From Phycisphaerae bacterium (GTDB taxonomy: Bacteria; Planctomycetota; Phycisphaerae; JAAYCJ01): DNA of 44,688 bases. The notes beneath the pieces were generated by a model. It worked only from the letters and a program-made list of their open reading frames with translations. It did not search any database and had not been told where the DNA came from. A program made the translations under genes and the position numbers. The stretch lies in NCBI GenBank assembly GCA_012729815.1, contig JAAYCJ010000163.1, forward strand, positions 1-44,688. The letters are read 5' to 3'. Below are positions 25,546 through 33,114 of the stretch, piece by piece. The number at the start of each line of letters is the position of its first letter. Positions within the stretch are counted from its first letter, which is position 1.

Positions 25546-25785
25546 TCAAGCATGGCTGGCCAGACGCGCGGCTTGAGAGGAAAGGCGAACCTGACCGAAT
25601 CGCCCGCCCAAGCGCTGGAGACGCCGGACCTTCGCCTGGATCCGCTCCATCGCCGTCGTAAGTGTTTGGCGATCCACAGCTTGTCCGTCAAGAGCGGTGC
25701 GAATGGCAAGTAGATCGGCGGCCGGGCCCAGAATCGGCGGGCAGGGGGGTGCCTGACGGGTGACGGCGGTGGCGGTCTGGGTCAT
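25546..25785 (-). CDS. Hypothetical small protein between mraZ and rsmH
   Basis: A 79-residue protein. The start at 25785 (MTQTATAVTRQ) has AAGGAAA at a good distance; the frame extends 18 codons upstream without a better site. It has no signal peptide or membrane segment. The first 30 residues are Pro/Ala-rich, and the rest (LLAIRTALDGQAVDRQTLTTAMERIQAKVRRLQRLGGRFGQ) should form helices, possibly a coiled-coil. I do not recognise a family. A gap of 186 bases to rsmH (25360-25545) shows nothing clear. Confidence 0.5.
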   Translation of the reverse strand: MTQTATAVTRQAPPCPPILGPAADLLAIRTALDGQAVDRQTLTTAMERIQAKVRRLQRLGGRFGQVRLSSQAARLASHA

Positions 25786-25872
25786 GGCGAGTTTCCTTGT
25801 GCAATTCCGTTTGCGACTTGCCGACCAAAACCGCGGCAAGTTCCTTTCGCCGCGGTGTTTACCGATGGGAGC

Positions 25873-26358
25873 TTACGTTTCGGGCCTCGACATTGGGCCC
25901 GAGCCAGGTGTCATCCTTGCCAGCCTGGCCCGGGTAAGCGTCTGGCTGTACTCCGAGAGTCCGTTCTCAACATACTGCTCCCAATCTTCGCGGTTCCATA
26001 TCTCCAGGTGATCCCTCACGCCGATGATGACCACATCCTTGCCAAGCTGAGCCCTGCGTATCATGCGATCGGGAACCAGCACCCGACCGGTGCTGTCGAT
26101 GTCCAGCAGCGTGGCCAGCCCGAACGTCAACTGCTCGAACTGCATCACGTTCTCGTCCGGGATGAGCTCAGCCGGCATCCGGTTGACGAGCTGCTCGTAG
26201 TACTGGTCCGGATAGAGCCAAAGCCGCTTGTTCGCGCCCAAAATCAGATAGAATTTGCTGCCGACGGTCTCCGGGCACAGCAACTGCCGGAACCGGGCCG
26301 GGATCGACAGCCGGTTCTTCTGGTCGAGCGTGTGTTCATGCTCACCGGTAAACAGCAA
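25873..26358 (-). CDS. mraZ: Transcriptional regulator MraZ
   Basis: A 161-residue AbrB-like DNA-binding protein that in other bacteria forms a ring and regulates its own division-and-wall operon. Two swapped-hairpin repeats are visible: GEHEHTLDQKNRLSIPARFR (residues 5-24), and LDIDSTGRVLVPDRMIRRA with DVVIIGVRDHLEIW (about 85-120). The start codon is TTG at 26358; AGAGGG lies about 10 bases upstream. A promoter and phased TGGG repeats, the kind of site MraZ recognises, lie about 130 bases upstream. Confidence 0.96.
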   Translation of the reverse strand: MLFTGEHEHTLDQKNRLSIPARFRQLLCPETVGSKFYLILGANKRLWLYPDQYYEQLVNRMPAELIPDENVMQFEQLTFGLATLLDIDSTGRVLVPDRMIRRAQLGKDVVIIGVRDHLEIWNREDWEQYVENGLSEYSQTLTRARLARMTPGSGPMSRPET

Positions 26359-26465
26359 ATGCCTGGCCCTCTATGGCTCTGGACTCGGGGAACGATGGTA
26401 TTCAGGTTTCCAAAATGCAAATGACGGTCAACCCGCAGATTCTGGTGCATCCTTGCCGTCTCGTG

Positions 26466-26519
26466 CCACTTTCGCGGTCCCTCATGGGTTGACATGGGAT
26501 ATCCTACCACTTTTTGGGA
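26466..26519. promoter_or_regulatory. Candidate MraZ operator repeats
   Basis: On the plus strand TGGG(T/A) occurs at 26485, 26495 and 26515, all in a 10-base phase, the spacing known for MraZ binding sites in E. coli. On the gene strand AAAGTGG, like the mollicute MraZ box, occurs at 26507-26513 and 26466-26472. The repeats overlap and flank the mraZ promoter, which suits autorepression. The orientation relative to the gene differs between the two repeat sets, so the match is suggestive only. Confidence 0.45.
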
Positions 26520-26528
26520 ACCCGTCAA
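26501..26528 (-). promoter_or_regulatory. mraZ promoter
   Basis: On the minus strand TTGACG (26523-26528), a 16-base spacer and TAGGAT (26501-26506) form a sigma70-type promoter, giving a leader of about 130 bases before mraZ. The rest of the 314-base gap between mraZ and the sigma factor gene (26359-26672) shows no other gene. Confidence 0.55.
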
Positions 26529-26672
26529 CGATTAAATCAGGCGAAAAATCGAAAAAAACTAAAGTCCTCGGACCCCGCCTGCCAACGGAGGAGCTACCAG
26601 GGATCTTCTCAGAAAAAAGTATGTTCGTGGGAGACTGAGGTCTCTTTGGGATGAAAGGTGGTTCTGCAAGGT

Positions 26673-27959
26673 ATGAGCGAGCTGGAGGAACAGGTAGCGC
26701 GAGCGAAGGCGGGAGAACTGGGCGCCTACGGCGAGATTGTCCGGAGGTTCCAGGACATGGCTTTTGGCTACGCCTGTTCGATACTCGGTGACTTCCATCT
26801 GGCCGAGGACGCCGCCCAGGACGCCTTCGTCGAGGCGTACCGTCGGCTTGGGCAACTCACGGTGCCGCAGGCGTTTCCGGGGTGGTTTCGCCGGGTTGTC
26901 TTCAGCCGGTGCGCCGCCACACTGCGGCGAAGACGCGAATTGACCGCCGACGGCAACGAGGTAGACGCCATTGGCGATGCCGCCGACGGACCGGCTGAGA
27001 CGGCCGAGCGTCGTGAGATGCAAGCGGCAGTTCTGGAGGCGATCCGCTCCTTGCCGGAGATCCAACGCACCGCCGCCACGCTGTTCTACATCAACGGCTA
27101 TTCACAGAAGCAGTTGGCTGAGTTCCTTGAAGTGCCGGTGACCACCGTGCAGAAACGCATTCACGACGCGAGGAGAAATCTGAAAGGGAGGTTGCTGAAA
27201 ATGGTCGAGGACACGCTCAAAGAGAACTCACCGCAGCGGGATGAGGCGAGCGACAGGGTCCGGTTCATGCTTGGTCATGCCGAGCGGATCGGCCAGGGAG
27301 TTCCGATCCTTGCCGGACTCGAAGCCGCCCGCGACCAGATGACAACGCAGAAGATGCGCAACCACGCGCAGGAAGTCATCGACGACGTGCTGGCCGGCCG
27401 GTCGATCCGCGAGTCGCTGGTCAAACGTCGCTGGCTTCTGCCGCCGATGGTCTTGCTCCTGATCCAGGCCGGCGAGTATCTGGGGGAGTTGGACGTCCTG
27501 ATGCGCATGGCGGGCCATTGTCTGCGCGAAGGACACTACGAAGCCGACCCCGACGCATTCACGCGGGCGAAGGACTACCTCCTGCGGCGCGTTCTCAAAC
27601 AGGGATTGGCCAAAGGAGCACAGGCGGTGGTGATGGACAGCCGACGCGTGTCTCCGATGCCCGACCTGAAGGAACGATACGACAAGATATGGATCGAGTT
27701 GCTGATGCCCGATGGTTCGCGCGAACGAGTCGAGCCGCTCTGCCCGCCGGACCACTTCAACAAGTGCTCAGCCGGCATCAAGATGGACACCATCCTCGAT
27801 CGCCAGCAAGAGGGCGATCAGTTGACCGGCATGTTCCGCCTCCGCCTCGACCCTGCTGACTCGACCGAACAGCTCTTCCCGATCACCTTTCAGCCGTTTC
27901 GCGACGGCGAGGAGATACGAATCTGCTTTCAACCGATAGAAACGGAGCATTCCTCCTGA
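26673..27959 (+). CDS. ECF sigma factor with C-terminal GspF-like domain
   Basis: A 428-residue fusion. Residues 1-175 are an ECF sigma factor: region 2 (FGYACSILGDFHLAEDAAQDAFVEAYRRL, FPGWFRRVV) and region 4 (LPEIQRTAATLFYINGYSQKQLAEFLEVPVTTVQKRIHDARRNLK). From about 215 to 285 follows a stretch like the type II secretion F (GspF/PilC) domain: VIDDVLAGRSIRESLVKRRWLLPPMVLLLIQAGEYLGELDVLMRMA, where the Gly-Glu-x-x-Gly-x-Leu core is typical. The last 140 residues are beta-rich and unrecognised. No transmembrane segment is obvious apart from a weak hydrophobic patch in the GspF-like part. ATG at 26673 is preferred over GTG at 26658. No anti-sigma gene is adjacent, so the extension may itself control activity. 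Confidence 0.8.
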   Translation: MSELEEQVARAKAGELGAYGEIVRRFQDMAFGYACSILGDFHLAEDAAQDAFVEAYRRLGQLTVPQAFPGWFRRVVFSRCAATLRRRRELTADGNEVDAIGDAADGPAETAERREMQAAVLEAIRSLPEIQRTAATLFYINGYSQKQLAEFLEVPVTTVQKRIHDARRNLKGRLLKMVEDTLKENSPQRDEASDRVRFMLGHAERIGQGVPILAGLEAARDQMTTQKMRNHAQEVIDDVLAGRSIRESLVKRRWLLPPMVLLLIQAGEYLGELDVLMRMAGHCLREGHYEADPDAFTRAKDYLLRRVLKQGLAKGAQAVVMDSRRVSPMPDLKERYDKIWIELLMPDGSRERVEPLCPPDHFNKCSAGIKMDTILDRQQEGDQLTGMFRLRLDPADSTEQLFPITFQPFRDGEEIRICFQPIETEHSS

Positions 27960-28011
27960 GCGATTGTGACAGTATACTGCAGCTTCAAGCGGCGCTGACG
28001 AGGAGGATGCC

Positions 28012-28893
28012 TTGAGAAAAATACTCTACCTGACGGATTCGCACATCGGTGCGGATACAACCGCGTGGTGTCAGCAGCCGTGCTGTCCGCATCTGCTGCC
28101 GGACCTGTGGAACGATCTGCGCGAGTTCGTGGCTGCGAACCCGTTGGACCTGGTCCTTCACGGCGGCGATCTGACGCACCACGGGACGGTCGACGAGCAG
28201 CGGGAAGCGGTCCGGATCGCCGTTGGGCTGGGAGTTCCGTTTCGTCTCTGTCTGGGCAACCACGATCTGGCCCGGGAGGGGGCACTGGAATCGTGGCTCT
28301 CACTCGGCCACGAGCTCTTCGGTGAAAGGTCGACGCCGAGCGGCGACTTCGCGGTCGACCTGGGGTCGGCGATTCTGCTGGTCGCGACCAATACGTGGCG
28401 GGACTCTGACCAGCCGTGGTTCTGGTCGCTGGAGGAGGCCTTGTCAGGACCGGTCCTTGCCGACAGGCAATACATGTGGCTGAAGGAGCAACTGGCCGCG
28501 CATCGGAACAAGCCCGCCATCCTCGCGATGCACGAAACGCTCTACCCGCTGCCGCCGAGGCTGACCGGACTGGAGCAGCCGACGCACGAGCCGTCGGGTT
28601 TCGACGTGGCGCGGACCCGGGGCTTCGTGGAGGAACACGACCAGATTCGCCTCGTCCTCTCCGGCCATTGCCACGCGACCTGCCGGACGTACGATAATGG
28701 CTGCGTCCACCTGACGACGGGCGCCTTCTTTGAGCCGCCGTTCCAAGTACGGATTCTGACCGTGGATCGGAATGGAATCGATGTCGAGACGGTCTGCCCG
28801 TCAGCCGTGGCCAAGTACAACCCGCCGATCGACGAGGGGAAGACCTGGACCTCCGGCCAGCCGGTCGACCGCCGCGTCAGGATGAACTTCTGA
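28012..28893 (+). CDS. Calcineurin-like metallophosphoesterase
   Basis: A 293-residue phosphoesterase with every metal-binding motif of the family in order: DSHIG (D-x-H), GGDLTHHG (G-D), GNHD, the His in AMHETLYPL and GHCHA (G-H-x-H). It is soluble with no signal peptide. Such enzymes hydrolyse phosphodiesters such as cyclic nucleotides or nucleotide-lipid intermediates; the substrate cannot be told here. The start is TTG at 28012, with GAGGAGGA just upstream. It follows the sigma factor gene by 52 bases in the same orientation and may share its transcript. Confidence 0.88.
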   Translation: MRKILYLTDSHIGADTTAWCQQPCCPHLLPDLWNDLREFVAANPLDLVLHGGDLTHHGTVDEQREAVRIAVGLGVPFRLCLGNHDLAREGALESWLSLGHELFGERSTPSGDFAVDLGSAILLVATNTWRDSDQPWFWSLEEALSGPVLADRQYMWLKEQLAAHRNKPAILAMHETLYPLPPRLTGLEQPTHEPSGFDVARTRGFVEEHDQIRLVLSGHCHATCRTYDNGCVHLTTGAFFEPPFQVRILTVDRNGIDVETVCPSAVAKYNPPIDEGKTWTSGQPVDRRVRMNF

Positions 28894-28925
28894 CCGCGCG
28901 GAGCCGCCGGCGCACAAGGCGCGAA

Positions 28926-29123
28926 TCAGGCGATCAGTTTGGCCAGATGATCGCGAAACGCTTGGCTTTGCCTGGCCTTGATCTTGAGGCAGTTGGGCAG
29001 CGAGTTACCCGCCGCGTGGGTGGCGATGCACTGACAGCAGATGCCGTGGTTTTCGCAGTCGGTGCCGGGGCACGTGCAGTTCGCTTTGTTGGTCTCGATA
29101 TTCACGCATTGGGTCTTGGCCAT
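28926..29123 (-). CDS. Small Cys-rich protein, DUF6485-like
   Basis: A 65-residue protein with CVNIETNKANCTCPGTDCENHGICCQCIATH, then NSLPNCLK. The spacing of eight cysteines and the two histidines, together with the LP-x-C ending, match the small DUF6485 family, which probably binds a metal. The start at 29123 follows GGAGGA by about 4 bases; an ATG 7 codons earlier is less likely. It is cytoplasmic by prediction. The function is unknown. Confidence 0.75.
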   Translation of the reverse strand: MAKTQCVNIETNKANCTCPGTDCENHGICCQCIATHAAGNSLPNCLKIKARQSQAFRDHLAKLIA

Positions 29124-29402
29124 CCTGTCCTCCGAATGCCGCAACGGCGGGTCCGCATCTCAAAAGGGCACAAGGTATAGTGGGGCGAGGCGCACCGCCA
29201 CAGAAAAACCGCCGGATCACCGAACGATCCGAAAGCCGCAGATCCCGGCGCACTGAGCCAACAAGCCGATGTTCACGGACACTTGCCGGCGTCAAGAAAC
29301 GGCCGTAGCACAACTTGCGAGTTCCGACTGTGGCGGCAGTAGATTGGTAATTATTGTTGTCGATTAGTGACGGTTATATTATGCCGCCTTTCCTGGAAAA
29401 TA

Positions 29403-29421
29403 TTGGTTTTGGCAAAACCAA
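29403..29421. repeat. Inverted repeat just upstream of the ssrA promoter
   Basis: TTGGTTTT (29403-29410) and AAAACCAA (29414-29421) form a perfect 8-bp palindrome with a 3-base spacer, ending 3 bases before the -35 hexamer. It could be a regulator's site. The upstream stretch 29145-29402 shows no gene or RNA. Confidence 0.5.
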
Positions 29422-29424
29422 GGG

Positions 29425-29454
29425 TTGGCAAAGCGTCGATAGGATGTGTATAAT
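29425..29454 (+). promoter_or_regulatory. ssrA promoter
   Basis: TTGGCA (29425-29430), 18 bases and a perfect TATAAT (29449-29454). Transcription should begin near 29461, giving a precursor leader of about 56 bases removed in tmRNA maturation. Confidence 0.8.
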
Positions 29455-29516
29455 ACAAAGGCAGAATAGCAGATAGTATTCCTGCTGAGCGCTGTTTGTC
29501 AAAAGCACACGTGATT

Positions 29517-29868
29517 GGGGGCGACAGGTATCGACCGGACACGAAGAAGGTCAGGTGGCGTGCCCAGGTTCTCGGGAGGCCTGGTAAAACACCCGGGGAT
29601 GCTAATTAAGCGTCAACGATAGCTACAGAATGGCTGCCTAGAGATAGGCTGCCCGTCCGAGGCTGATCGCCTGTGTCAGCCGAAGGACGCCAATTCAGCA
29701 GGCTGGTTCCGGCGTTGGGCCGCAGGGCGCCGGGGCGAGACACTCTGGGGCTGGGTCGGACGGATCCCGTTGCCGGGAGTCGGACGATCGAGATTAAAAC
29801 GGCAACTATGCACGTAGAAGCCTGTCCGGAACTGTCACGGGACGGGGGTTCGAATCCCCCCGCCTCCA
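29517..29868 (+). ncRNA. ssrA: Transfer-messenger RNA (tmRNA)
   Basis: Rescues stalled ribosomes together with SmpB. The 5' end GGGGGCG (29517-29523) pairs with CGCCTCC (29861-29867), including the conserved G-U wobble at the third pair, and A29868 is the discriminator; CCA is not encoded. The T-arm GGGGGTTCGAATCCCCC is perfect. Aligned with E. coli tmRNA, the reading frame resumes at GTC (29612-29614) and gives a nine-codon tag, VNDSYRMAA, ending at TAG (29639-29641); the stop lies inside a small GCCTA/TAGGC hairpin with a GAGA loop, like helix 5. The tail Met-Ala-Ala suits degradation by ClpXP-like proteases. The mRNA-like part is continuous, so this is a one-piece tmRNA of 352 bases. Confidence 0.96.
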
Positions 29869-29938
29869 TTTTCTCCCAGCGTGTGCGAACTCGCCGGAAT
29901 GCATCGGCGAGCGACGTGATTTTGAGTGACGGAAGTCT

Positions 29939-31642
29939 ATGAGAACCATCGTTCAGGGATGCCGGGAGACGGGACGAGTACGACACATCCTGGTTCTGCG
30001 GGGCACCCACGCCGGCCAAACGGCGTCGGACCTCTTCGAGACGCAGGACAACGTCGAGTACGTGGACACCTTCGATGCCGCGCTGGAACACCTGCGCAGC
30101 GCGTCGTATGACCTGGTGGTGATCGAAGACGCCGAATTCATGGCCTTCGAGCGGTCGGCCCTGGCCAGCCAGAGCGCCGTCCTGCTCGAGACGATCGGAC
30201 ACGGCCTGGGAATCCTCGCCTTGACGGGACGCTTTCAGTGGTGTAACGGCAAATTCGATCAGATCGCCAATGACGTCAAAGACAAGCTCAAGGCCCGATG
30301 CCTTGAGCTTTTTTCATCGGATATCGCCGCGGGTCGAAGCCGCGGCCAGGCGCGGCGGTTCTCCATCGCCACCGACGACGGCCGCCAGTATGAGGTCACC
30401 GCCTCGCCGGTCCTTGACAGCGACGAGAAATTCGCTCAGATCGCGGTCGTTGTTCTCGACGCGACCTCCAGCCGCCGGCTCCAGCAGAAGATGAACGCCA
30501 TCGAGCGGGCGGGCGAGGAGTTCATCGCCCTCGAAAGCGAGGCCGTGGGCAAGCTCGACATTCCCGGCCGGCTGGCCCTGCTCGAGGAGAAGATCACCAA
30601 CTGCACCCGCGATATCCTCGGGTTCGACAAGTTCTGCATCCGCCTGCTGGACAAACGCACCAACCGGCTGGAACTGGTGCTCTCGTCGGGATTGTCCGAG
30701 GAGGGGCGCGGAGTCGAGATCTTCGCGTCGGCCGAAGGCGAAGGCATCAGCGGCTACGTGGTGGCCACGAAGCGCAGCTACATCTGCCCCGACGTCTCCC
30801 GCGACGAGCGGTACCTGGCCGGCATCGACCAGGCCGGATCGAGCCTGACCGTGCCGCTGTTCTTCCACGACGACGTGGTCGGCGTGTTCAACATCGAATC
30901 CGAGCGGGTGGGGGCTTTCGGCGAGGAGGACCGCCAGTTCGCCGAAATTTTCGGCCGCTATGTCGCGCGGGCCCTGCGGATCCTCGATCTGCTCGTGGTC
31001 GAACGCCACGACGCCACCGGCCAACTGGCCGACAACGTCAGCTCCGGGGTTTCCGGGCCGCTCAACGACATCCTGACCGATGTCTCGACGCTGACGGAGG
31101 AGTACATCGGCCGCGACGACCTGCGGGCCAAACTCGAGGCGATCAGCCGGAACGTCGGCAAGGTCCGCGAGGTCCTCAAGCAGGCGGCGCAGGGACCCAA
31201 TGGAATTCTGGACCATCACAAGGCCAAACCCATGAAAGACACCGTGCTCTCGGGCAAGACCATTCTCGTGGTGGACGACGAGCCGATCATCCGCGAGACC
31301 ATCAACGAGGTTCTCAGCGGGACCGGGGCCGCGGTGGATATGGCCCGCGAGGGCAACGAGGCCCTCGCCATGCTCGGCGAGCGGCGGTACGACCTGGTGC
31401 TCACCGACATCAAGATGCCGCACAAGAGCGGCTACGACATCTTCGCGAAGGCCAAGGACGTCGACGCCGACCTGCCGGTGATCTTCATGACCGGTTTCGG
31501 GTACGATCCGAACCACAGCATCATCCGGGCCCGCCAGGAGGGCCTCTCCGGCGTCCTTTACAAGCCTTTCAAGGTCAGCGACTTCCTCGGCCTGGTCAAG
31601 GACGTCCTCCGCGAAGCCGCGGGAGAACCCAAGGTCTCCTAG
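29939..31642 (+). CDS. PAS-GAF sensor with C-terminal receiver domain
   Basis: A 567-residue signalling protein. Residues 1-85 may be a degenerate receiver-like domain (ILVLRGTHAGQTASDLF, YDLVVIEDAEF), followed by a PAS-like domain (about 85-175, FQWCNGKFDQIANDV), a GAF domain (about 200-345, containing FDKFCIRLLD, GEGISGYVVATKR, LTVPLFFHDDVVGVFNIES) and a helical pair that resembles HisKA but has Ser where the phosphoacceptor His should be (DNVSSGVSGPLNDILTDVS). No ATPase domain follows. A complete receiver domain ends the protein: VDDE, phospho-acceptor Asp near 490 in LTDIKMP, MTGF and YKPF. It likely receives phosphate from another kinase. Its start lies 70 bases after ssrA, with no terminator of the classic kind in between. 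Confidence 0.85.
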   Translation: MRTIVQGCRETGRVRHILVLRGTHAGQTASDLFETQDNVEYVDTFDAALEHLRSASYDLVVIEDAEFMAFERSALASQSAVLLETIGHGLGILALTGRFQWCNGKFDQIANDVKDKLKARCLELFSSDIAAGRSRGQARRFSIATDDGRQYEVTASPVLDSDEKFAQIAVVVLDATSSRRLQQKMNAIERAGEEFIALESEAVGKLDIPGRLALLEEKITNCTRDILGFDKFCIRLLDKRTNRLELVLSSGLSEEGRGVEIFASAEGEGISGYVVATKRSYICPDVSRDERYLAGIDQAGSSLTVPLFFHDDVVGVFNIESERVGAFGEEDRQFAEIFGRYVARALRILDLLVVERHDATGQLADNVSSGVSGPLNDILTDVSTLTEEYIGRDDLRAKLEAISRNVGKVREVLKQAAQGPNGILDHHKAKPMKDTVLSGKTILVVDDEPIIRETINEVLSGTGAAVDMAREGNEALAMLGERRYDLVLTDIKMPHKSGYDIFAKAKDVDADLPVIFMTGFGYDPNHSIIRARQEGLSGVLYKPFKVSDFLGLVKDVLREAAGEPKVS

Positions 31643-31657
31643 CTCCCAACCCTCCGG

Positions 31658-31686
31658 TTGACCGCACGAGAGGCATTCCGTAGACT
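31658..31686 (+). promoter_or_regulatory. Promoter for the PHP-domain gene
   Basis: TTGACC (31658-31663), 17 bases and TAGACT (31681-31686), about 60 bases before the GTG start at 31747. Confidence 0.6.
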
Positions 31687-31746
31687 ATCTGCCTGTGTGC
31701 GGAATCCGCGCGATGGCAATGGCCGTGCAATGGAGGCGGTTCAGCG

Positions 31747-33099
31747 GTGAGTGACCCTCAAGACGATCGGATCGTGGAACTGGAGCATCGGCTGGACGGC
31801 CTCGAACGCGGTGAGCGGCAGGCGGCCTTCGACGGACTGCTGACGCTGTGGCGCAGCGGCGGCGTGGCGATGCCGCCCGAACGACAGGCGATCAACGTCC
31901 ACCTGCACACGTTCCACTCCTACAACGCCTACGGCTATTCGCCGACCAGGGTCGCGTGGCTGGCCCGGCAACACGGCTTGGCCGTGGCGGGGATCGTCGA
32001 TTTCGACGTATTGGCCGGCATGGATGAGTTCCTCGCGGCGGCCCGGGCGTTGGACCTGCGGGCGACGGTGGGCATGGAAACGCGGGTCTTCATTCCCGAA
32101 TTCGCCGACTGCGTGATCACCTCGCCGGGCGAGCCGGGCATCTCATACCACATGGGCATCGGCTTTGCGACATCGGAACTGCCTGACGATCTGGAACGCT
32201 ACCGTCGAAACCTCCAGACGGTCTCGCAGGACCGCAACCGCCGCCTCGTCGAACGCGTCAACGCCTACCTTCAGCCGGTCGTGCTCGACTACCAGCGTGA
32301 CCTCGCGGACCAGACGCCTTCGGGCAATGTCACCGAACGCCACATCTGCGACGCCTACGTCCGGAAGGCCGCTGAGACCTTCAAAGCCAAGGAGGAGGTT
32401 CTGCAGTTCTGGGCCGCCAAACTGAGCGTGCCCGCGGAGGCCCCGGAACTGGGGCAGGAAAACGCCCTCCGCTCGCTGGTCCGGTCGCGGACGATGAAGA
32501 AGGGCGGCGTCGGCTACATCGAGCCCGACACCGGTTCGTTCCCGAAAATGGAGGAGTTCAACCGGTTCGCCGCTGGCGCCGGAGCGATGCCCGCCCTCAC
32601 CTGGGTCGACGGCATCTCCGAAGGCGAAAAGCGGATGGAGGAACTGTGCCGTCTGGCCATGCGAAGCGGCGTGACCGCGATCAACGCGATTCCCGATCCG
32701 CGCTACACGCCTCACAAAGGCGCCGAGCGGGAAAAGGTCAGGAATCTGCACGACCTGGTGGCCCTGGCCCGCCGGCTTGGACTGCTGATCATCTCCGGCA
32801 CCGAGATGAACATCCACGGCCAGAAGTTCGCCGACGATTTCGGCGACCCGGACCTCCGTCCGGTCGGCGATTACCTGATCTTCAGCGCACAGGTCTTTTA
32901 CGGCCACACGGTCCTGCAGCGGCAAGCGGGCCTGGGTTACCTGAGCGACTGGACGACGCAACACCTGGCGGCACTGGACCGCCGCAACGAGTTCTATGCC
33001 CTGATCGGCCGGACGATCCGCCCGTCGTGCGAGGCGAGACTGGGCCCACTCACCGAACGCGTAACGCCCGAAGAGGTGATCGCCGCCGCGCGAGGCTGA
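31747..33099 (+). CDS. PHP-domain metal-dependent hydrolase
   Basis: A 450-residue protein whose N-terminal third carries PHP signatures: NVHLHTFHSYNAYGYSP (metal-binding His), GIVDFDVLAGMDEF and VGMETRVF. Later blocks include a second metal-like part (GTEMNIHGQKF) near residue 350. PHP proteins are phosphoesterases acting on phosphosugars, nucleotides or histidinol phosphate, or form part of DNA polymerases; which one is not clear here. The size is larger than a simple PHP hydrolase, and the middle (150-290) is unassigned. GGAGG precedes the GTG start and a good promoter lies just upstream, so it is probably a single-gene transcript. Confidence 0.75.
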   Translation: MSDPQDDRIVELEHRLDGLERGERQAAFDGLLTLWRSGGVAMPPERQAINVHLHTFHSYNAYGYSPTRVAWLARQHGLAVAGIVDFDVLAGMDEFLAAARALDLRATVGMETRVFIPEFADCVITSPGEPGISYHMGIGFATSELPDDLERYRRNLQTVSQDRNRRLVERVNAYLQPVVLDYQRDLADQTPSGNVTERHICDAYVRKAAETFKAKEEVLQFWAAKLSVPAEAPELGQENALRSLVRSRTMKKGGVGYIEPDTGSFPKMEEFNRFAAGAGAMPALTWVDGISEGEKRMEELCRLAMRSGVTAINAIPDPRYTPHKGAEREKVRNLHDLVALARRLGLLIISGTEMNIHGQKFADDFGDPDLRPVGDYLIFSAQVFYGHTVLQRQAGLGYLSDWTTQHLAALDRRNEFYALIGRTIRPSCEARLGPLTERVTPEEVIAAARG

Positions 33100-33114
33100 C
33101 GCTTGCGGCCTGCG

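Noticed and set aside
29887-29924. Terminator after ssrA
   Set aside because: A 7-bp stem (29890-29896 with 29905-29911) exists, but the T-run begins about 8 bases later, so it is not a standard intrinsic terminator; the next gene may be partly read through.
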